Below, piece by piece: positions 60,354 to 64,000 of a stretch of DNA of 64,000 bases (positions are counted from its first letter, which is position 1; every line of letters begins with the position of its first letter). The translations under genes were made by a program, and so were the position numbers. This stretch comes from JALZKA01 sp033856515 (GTDB lineage Bacteria > Actinomycetota > Thermoleophilia > Solirubrobacterales > 70-9), in contig JAWVEY010000034.1 of assembly GCA_033856515.1 (NCBI GenBank), positions 62,001 to 126,000 on the forward strand, in the 5' to 3' direction. The notes beneath the pieces are model-generated. The model ran no database searches. It was not told the DNA's origin and saw nothing but the letters and a program-made list of their open reading frames with translations.

Positions 60354-61412
60354 CTAGTTCGGGACGCAGACGTTGTTTACGCACGTCTGGCCGATGCCGC
60401 ACGACCCGCAGTTCACGGCGGTGTTGCAGTTGTTCAGCACAGTGCCGCACTTGCCCGCGCATGTGACGCCGCTTGAATTCGGCACGCAGACGCCGGGGGT
60501 GCAGGTTCCCGTGCTGGTTGCGGGCTGACAGACGCCACCGGGGCAAGCCTGACCGGCGTCGTAGCACGTGTTGTTGATCAGGCACTTGTTGGGCTGAAGC
60601 GTGTGCGTGACCTGGCCGGTGGCGGGGTCGCAGACATCGTCGGTGCACGTGAGCCCGTCGTCGCTCACCACCGGATTGGCTCCCACGCACGTGCCGGCCT
60701 GGCAGGTGTCTGACTGCGTGCAGGCGTCCCCGTCGTTGCACGGGGTGCCGTCGGGCTTAGCCGGGTTCGAGCAATTCCCGGTCTGCGGATCGCACACACC
60801 CACGTTGTGGCATTGGTCGAGCTGGGTGCAGGTGACGTTCTCGCACGGATCGGGTACGCAGCCCTCGTCGATCACTCCGTCGCAATCGTCGTCCTGGCCG
60901 TTGTCGCAGATCTCGGTCTGAGGAGTAACTTCTCCCACGCAGGGGCCAAAGGCGGTGCCCTGCTCGTTGCAGGTCTCCGTCCCTGCCTGGCAGATGCCGA
61001 CACCGGCCGTGCCCCCGGGCCCCGAGTAGCAGGACTGTGTCTGGCCCGGTGAGCAGACCTGCGCGGCGCATACGCCGTCGACGCAGACCTCGTCCGAGCC
61101 GCAGGCGTGGCCGCATCCGCCGCAGTGCTTTGGCGAGGTCTGGACGTCAACGCACTTCTTGCCGCATTTCGTAAAGCCGGACTTGCACTTGCATTTCCCG
61201 TTCTTGCACCGTGCGTTCGCCGGGCAGCATTTGCCTTTGCACTTGATCCGGCCTGAGGGACAGCCGCCGCCCATCGCTTCGGCAACGCCCGCAGGGGCGG
61301 TCGCCACTCCGATCCCGATCGCGCCAGCGGCCAAGCGCCTGAGCGCCGAGCGCCGCGAGATCTCCCCTGACGCGAGCCCCCGTGCGAGTTCGTCGAATCT
61401 CCCCGTCCCCAC
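60354..61412 (-). CDS. Tat-exported Cys-rich protein with MopE-like motif
   Basis: A 352-residue exported protein. The N-terminus MGTGRFDELARGLASGEISR carries a twin-arginine signal SRRSALRRLAAGAIG, followed by a hydrophobic core and AEAMG. I count 46 Cys in the remaining 300 residues, arranged as short CxxxxC modules such as KCKGKCCPANARCKNGKC and HCGGCGHACGSDEVCVDGVC. EICDNGQDDDCDGVIDEGC is the putative metal-binding MopE/Stig-type loop seen in many surface proteins. AAGG lies 8 nt before GTG 61412; the 173-residue upstream frame extension is a shadow. Folded, disulfide-stabilised export by Tat fits. Function unknown, perhaps adhesion or metal binding. Confidence 0.8.
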   Translation of the reverse strand: MGTGRFDELARGLASGEISRRSALRRLAAGAIGIGVATAPAGVAEAMGGGCPSGRIKCKGKCCPANARCKNGKCKCKSGFTKCGKKCVDVQTSPKHCGGCGHACGSDEVCVDGVCAAQVCSPGQTQSCYSGPGGTAGVGICQAGTETCNEQGTAFGPCVGEVTPQTEICDNGQDDDCDGVIDEGCVPDPCENVTCTQLDQCHNVGVCDPQTGNCSNPAKPDGTPCNDGDACTQSDTCQAGTCVGANPVVSDDGLTCTDDVCDPATGQVTHTLQPNKCLINNTCYDAGQACPGGVCQPATSTGTCTPGVCVPNSSGVTCAGKCGTVLNNCNTAVNCGSCGIGQTCVNNVCVPN

Positions 61413-61482
61413 GGGCACCACCTTTTCACATCCAACCCCGCTAGCGCAACCCGAATCGCCTCTCCTCCGTAGAGTTCGCGAA

Positions 61483-62412
61483 ATGGCCCGTCCCACGAGA
61501 GGTGACCAGCTCCGCGCCGTCGCAAAGGCGGCAAGCGGCGTGCCGCGCAACCTTCCCAAGCCAAACCCGTTCCGCGACCGCTCGCTTCGCACCGCGGTGG
61601 AGGGCAAGACGATGCTCATCACCGGCGCCTCTTCGGGCATTGGCGAGGCAACCGCCATTCGCGTTGGCGTGAACGGCGCAAGGGTCCTCCTTGTCTCCCG
61701 CACCCGCGACAAGCTCGAGGCGGTCCAGGCGAAGATCGAGGAGGTCGGGGGAGAAGCGCACGTCCATCCGTGCGACCTCACCGACACCGATGCGATCGGG
61801 GCAATGGCCGAGGAGGTGTTGGCAGAGTACGGCGGCGTCGACATCCTGATGAACAACGCCGGGATGTCGATTCGGCGCTCCGTCGCCAACTCATACGACC
61901 GCCTGCACGACTTTGAGCGCACGATCCAACTCAACTACCTGGGCGCCGTCGCCTTGATCCTCAAGGTGCTGCCCGGTATGCGAGAGCGCCACTCGGGGCA
62001 CATCGTGAACATCTCCTCGATGGGCGTACAGATCAACACGCCTCGCTTTTCGGCCTATGTCGCATCCAAGAACGCGATTGACGGCTTCTCCCGATCGATC
62101 GCCTCCGAGGTCATCGACGACGGGGTGGACATCACCACCGTCTATATGCCGCTGGTGCGCACCCCGATGATCGAGCCGACCGCCCACTACCGCTCGATGC
62201 CGTCGATCAGCCCGGAGGAGGCCTCCACGATGATCGCCAAGGCGTTGGTCAACAAGCCGAAGAAGCAGACGACTACAGGCGGGCGGATCGCGGAGATGAC
62301 CTACTCGGCGGCTCCGAAGGTCCAGGACGCGCTGATCAACGGCGCGATGAAGCTCTTCCCCGGCACCGGCGACGACAAGCGCGCCGATCCGGACGAGCGC
62401 GACGGTGACTGA
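61483..62412 (+). CDS. Classical SDR, paralogue of the upstream fusion's second module
   Basis: A 309-residue SDR with TGASSGIG near residue 47, NNAG near 122, catalytic Ser in ISSMGV, and YVASK. From residue 40 to 240 it closely parallels the second module of the gene at 58160: SIRRSVANSYDRLHDFERT against SIRRSIALSYDRPHDFERT, and VYMPLVRTPMIEPT against IHMPLVRTPMIAPT. It is therefore a duplication with the same likely chemistry, reduction of a keto or aldehyde lipid. ATG 61483 is preferred; upstream frame sequence overlaps the Cys-rich gene. Its stop overlaps the next gene's start by 8 bp, so the two are coupled. Confidence 0.88.
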   Translation: MARPTRGDQLRAVAKAASGVPRNLPKPNPFRDRSLRTAVEGKTMLITGASSGIGEATAIRVGVNGARVLLVSRTRDKLEAVQAKIEEVGGEAHVHPCDLTDTDAIGAMAEEVLAEYGGVDILMNNAGMSIRRSVANSYDRLHDFERTIQLNYLGAVALILKVLPGMRERHSGHIVNISSMGVQINTPRFSAYVASKNAIDGFSRSIASEVIDDGVDITTVYMPLVRTPMIEPTAHYRSMPSISPEEASTMIAKALVNKPKKQTTTGGRIAEMTYSAAPKVQDALINGAMKLFPGTGDDKRADPDERDGD

Positions 62413-63994
62413 GCGCCGCAGCCACTGGGGCTGGGGCGCCGAGTCGGCTCAGCCGAACCGCGAGGCGCTCGAGGGCATGCGCTCGCTGGCGCAGGAGCGG
62501 TTCGGCTTTGGCGGCGAAGACATCGTCGAGGCGGTTCCGCTCGAGCAGGTGGAGCTGCCTGCCTCCCGCGTCTCCGCGCCGCCGTCCCTAGCCGAGATCT
62601 GCGCGGACGACCCACACGTCCGCGCCTCGCACTCGATGGGCAAGGCATATCGCGACATCGTGCGCGGCTTCCGCGGTGAGTTCGAAAACGTTCCCGACGT
62701 CGTTGCCCGGCCTCGAACGGAGGCCGAAGTGGAGGCCGTCCTCGCGTGGTGCTGCGACGAGGGCTACGCGGCGATCCCCTTCGGGGGCGGCACCAGCGTT
62801 TGCGGCGGGGTGGAGCCGCGCCTGCCTCGCGAGTACCCCGGCGTCGTCACGATCGACCTGGGGGCGCTCGACCGTGTGCTCGAGGTGGATGAGGTGTCCC
62901 GCTCGGCGCGGATCCAGGCGGGGGCGCCTGGCCCGGTCCTCGAGGACCAGCTGCGCGAGCGCGGGCTCACGATGCGTTGCTTTCCGCAGTCGTTCGAGTT
63001 CTCGACCTTGGGCGGATGGGTCGCTACGCGGGCAGGCGGTCACTTCGCGACGAAGCTCACCCACGTCGACGACATGGTCGAGTCGGTGCGCGCGATCACG
63101 CCCGCCGGCCTGTGGCAGAGCCGCCGCCTGCCCGGCTCGGGAGCGGGGCCGAGCCCTGACCGCATGCTGGTTGGGTCCGAAGGGATCCTGGGCGTGATCA
63201 CGGAGGCGTGGGTCCGCGTCCTGCCGCGCCCGAGCTTCAAGACTTCGTGCGGAGTCGAGTTCGAGACGTTCGCGGCGGGCGCGGCGGCCGTTCGCGAGAT
63301 CTCACAATCGGGCCTGGACCCGTCGAACTGCCGCCTCCTCGATCCGGCGGAGGTTGCCTTCACGGGCGCGGGGGACGGGCAGAACGCGCTTCTCGTCCTC
63401 GGCTTCGAGTCGGCGCATCACCCGGTGGACGAGCCGATGCGGATCGCGATGGAGGCGGCGCGGGAGCACGGCGGCAAGCCCGGTGGGGTGCGCACACAGG
63501 ACGACTCGGCCGGCGGGGACAACGTCGGCGCATGGCGCTCGGCCTTTCTGTCGGCCCCATACCTGCGGGACTCGCTCGTGTCGCTCGGCGTCCTCTCCGA
63601 GACGTTCGAGACCTCGATCACCTGGGAACGCTTCGAGGAGTTCCACGCAACCGTGATGGAGACCGCGCGCAACGCGGTGGGGGAGCCCTCGAAGGTCACC
63701 TGCCGATTCACGCACGTCTACCCGAACGGGCCCGCGCCCTACTTCACGATTCTCGCTCCCGCCCGGAGGGGCGAGGAGGACGCGCAATGGGGCGAGATCA
63801 AGGCCGCGGTCTCGGACGCGCTGATCGACGCGGGAGGCACGATCACGCACCACCACGCGGTCGGGCGCGATCACCGGCCCTGGTACGACCGCCAGCGCCC
63901 CGAGCCATTTGCCGAGGCGCTCCGCGCCGCCAAGCGCGCATTGGATCCTGCGGGCGTCCTCAACCCGGGCGTCTTGATCGATCCAGCCACCTAA
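62405..63994 (+). CDS. Alkyldihydroxyacetonephosphate synthase-like FAD enzyme
   Basis: The 529-residue protein belongs to the FAD_binding_4/FAD-oxidase_C (VAO) family and resembles alkyl-DHAP synthase, which swaps the acyl chain of acyl-DHAP for a fatty alcohol to make ether lipids. FAD site: AAIPFGGGTSVCGGVEP near residue 120 and STLGGWVATRAGGH near 200. The C-terminal active-site signature GGTITHHHAVGRDHRPWY, with three consecutive His, is typical of AGPS, where His residues and the following Tyr are catalytic. AGPS-type enzymes keep FAD without net redox. Start is GTG 62405, overlapping the SDR stop. With the acyl reductase upstream this suggests ether-lipid synthesis. The complete stop lies just inside the window. 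Confidence 0.86.
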   Translation: MTERRSHWGWGAESAQPNREALEGMRSLAQERFGFGGEDIVEAVPLEQVELPASRVSAPPSLAEICADDPHVRASHSMGKAYRDIVRGFRGEFENVPDVVARPRTEAEVEAVLAWCCDEGYAAIPFGGGTSVCGGVEPRLPREYPGVVTIDLGALDRVLEVDEVSRSARIQAGAPGPVLEDQLRERGLTMRCFPQSFEFSTLGGWVATRAGGHFATKLTHVDDMVESVRAITPAGLWQSRRLPGSGAGPSPDRMLVGSEGILGVITEAWVRVLPRPSFKTSCGVEFETFAAGAAAVREISQSGLDPSNCRLLDPAEVAFTGAGDGQNALLVLGFESAHHPVDEPMRIAMEAAREHGGKPGGVRTQDDSAGGDNVGAWRSAFLSAPYLRDSLVSLGVLSETFETSITWERFEEFHATVMETARNAVGEPSKVTCRFTHVYPNGPAPYFTILAPARRGEEDAQWGEIKAAVSDALIDAGGTITHHHAVGRDHRPWYDRQRPEPFAEALRAAKRALDPAGVLNPGVLIDPAT

Positions 63995-64000
63995 CCTCCC

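Noticed and set aside
61413..61934. N-terminal extension of the Cys-rich protein
   Set aside because: It runs antisense through the SDR gene and would bury the Tat signal; GTG 61412 with AAGG fits.

Overview
The window is high-GC, gene-dense DNA with no IS element, prophage, CRISPR array or tRNA/rRNA gene that I can see. A SigB/SigF-type sigma factor with its RsbV/RsbW-like regulators, PucR- and TetR-family regulators, a 2-oxoglutarate dehydrogenase of the actinobacterial fused Kgd type, an actinobacterial-style c-di-AMP riboswitch in front of a cell-wall hydrolase, and a secreted Cys-rich protein opening with FDELARGLASG all point to Actinomycetota. I infer class Thermoleophilia (Solirubrobacterales-like); this rests on gene content and style, not on a database search.

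Layout. (1) 1-6185: polyphosphate block with phoU (5' end cut by the window), ppx, an exported M1 peptidase, a CHAD protein and ppk1. (2) 6193-11090: MarR/VOC divergent pair, PuuB-like amine oxidase, then the lesion-tolerance/repair pair dinB and ogt, and a monoacylglycerol-lipase-like hydrolase. (3) 11125-15258: exported copper-protein block with three cupredoxin proteins, one of which carries a PHM-like copper monooxygenase ligand pattern, then an RTX-like secreted protein. (4) 15305-20960: FAD oxidoreductase, methylmalonate-semialdehyde dehydrogenase, an unknown protein and an aldehyde dehydrogenase. (5) 21092-23073: general-stress sigma module. (6) 23139-34189: polyamine uptake operon potADBC, divergent from an aminotransferase-PucR-alanine dehydrogenase-succinate-semialdehyde dehydrogenase operon, then two overlapping TetR genes. 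(7) 34324-36299: Tat/lipoprotein cassette of two ferritin-like proteins, a cupredoxin and TatA. (8) 36403-42686: SDR, then a second potADBC operon ending in a membrane-tethered HTH protein, and azlCD. (9) 42735-43523: a self-contained unit of riboswitch, NlpC/P60 hydrolase and terminator. (10) 43630-52000: small thioredoxin-fold protein, SDR, penicillin-acylase-family enzyme, aconitase, a candidate structured RNA, a small membrane protein and an AbiEi-DUF559 protein. (11) 52107-58091: a 1490-residue E2-E1 fusion 2-oxoglutarate dehydrogenase with its own lipoyl domains, a zinc-ribbon protein and a lipoprotein propeller. (12) 58160-63994: acyl reductase/SDR fusion, Cys-rich Tat protein, paralogous SDR and an alkyl-DHAP-synthase-like enzyme, a possible ether-lipid pathway.

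How it fits together. PPK1 and Ppx set polyphosphate levels, and the CHAD protein probably binds the polymer. The first polyamine block can import putrescine or a similar amine, transaminate it with pyruvate, oxidise the aldehydes and recycle alanine through alanine dehydrogenase, feeding succinate into a TCA cycle whose aconitase and 2-oxoglutarate dehydrogenase are also here. Both pot operons use the order A-D-B-C with the potA stop overlapping the potD start. A 46-bp palindromic element occurs twice (15272 and 36308) and looks like a dispersed repeat. Start codons were reassigned from Shine-Dalgarno sites and signal peptides where possible; GTG and TTG starts are common.
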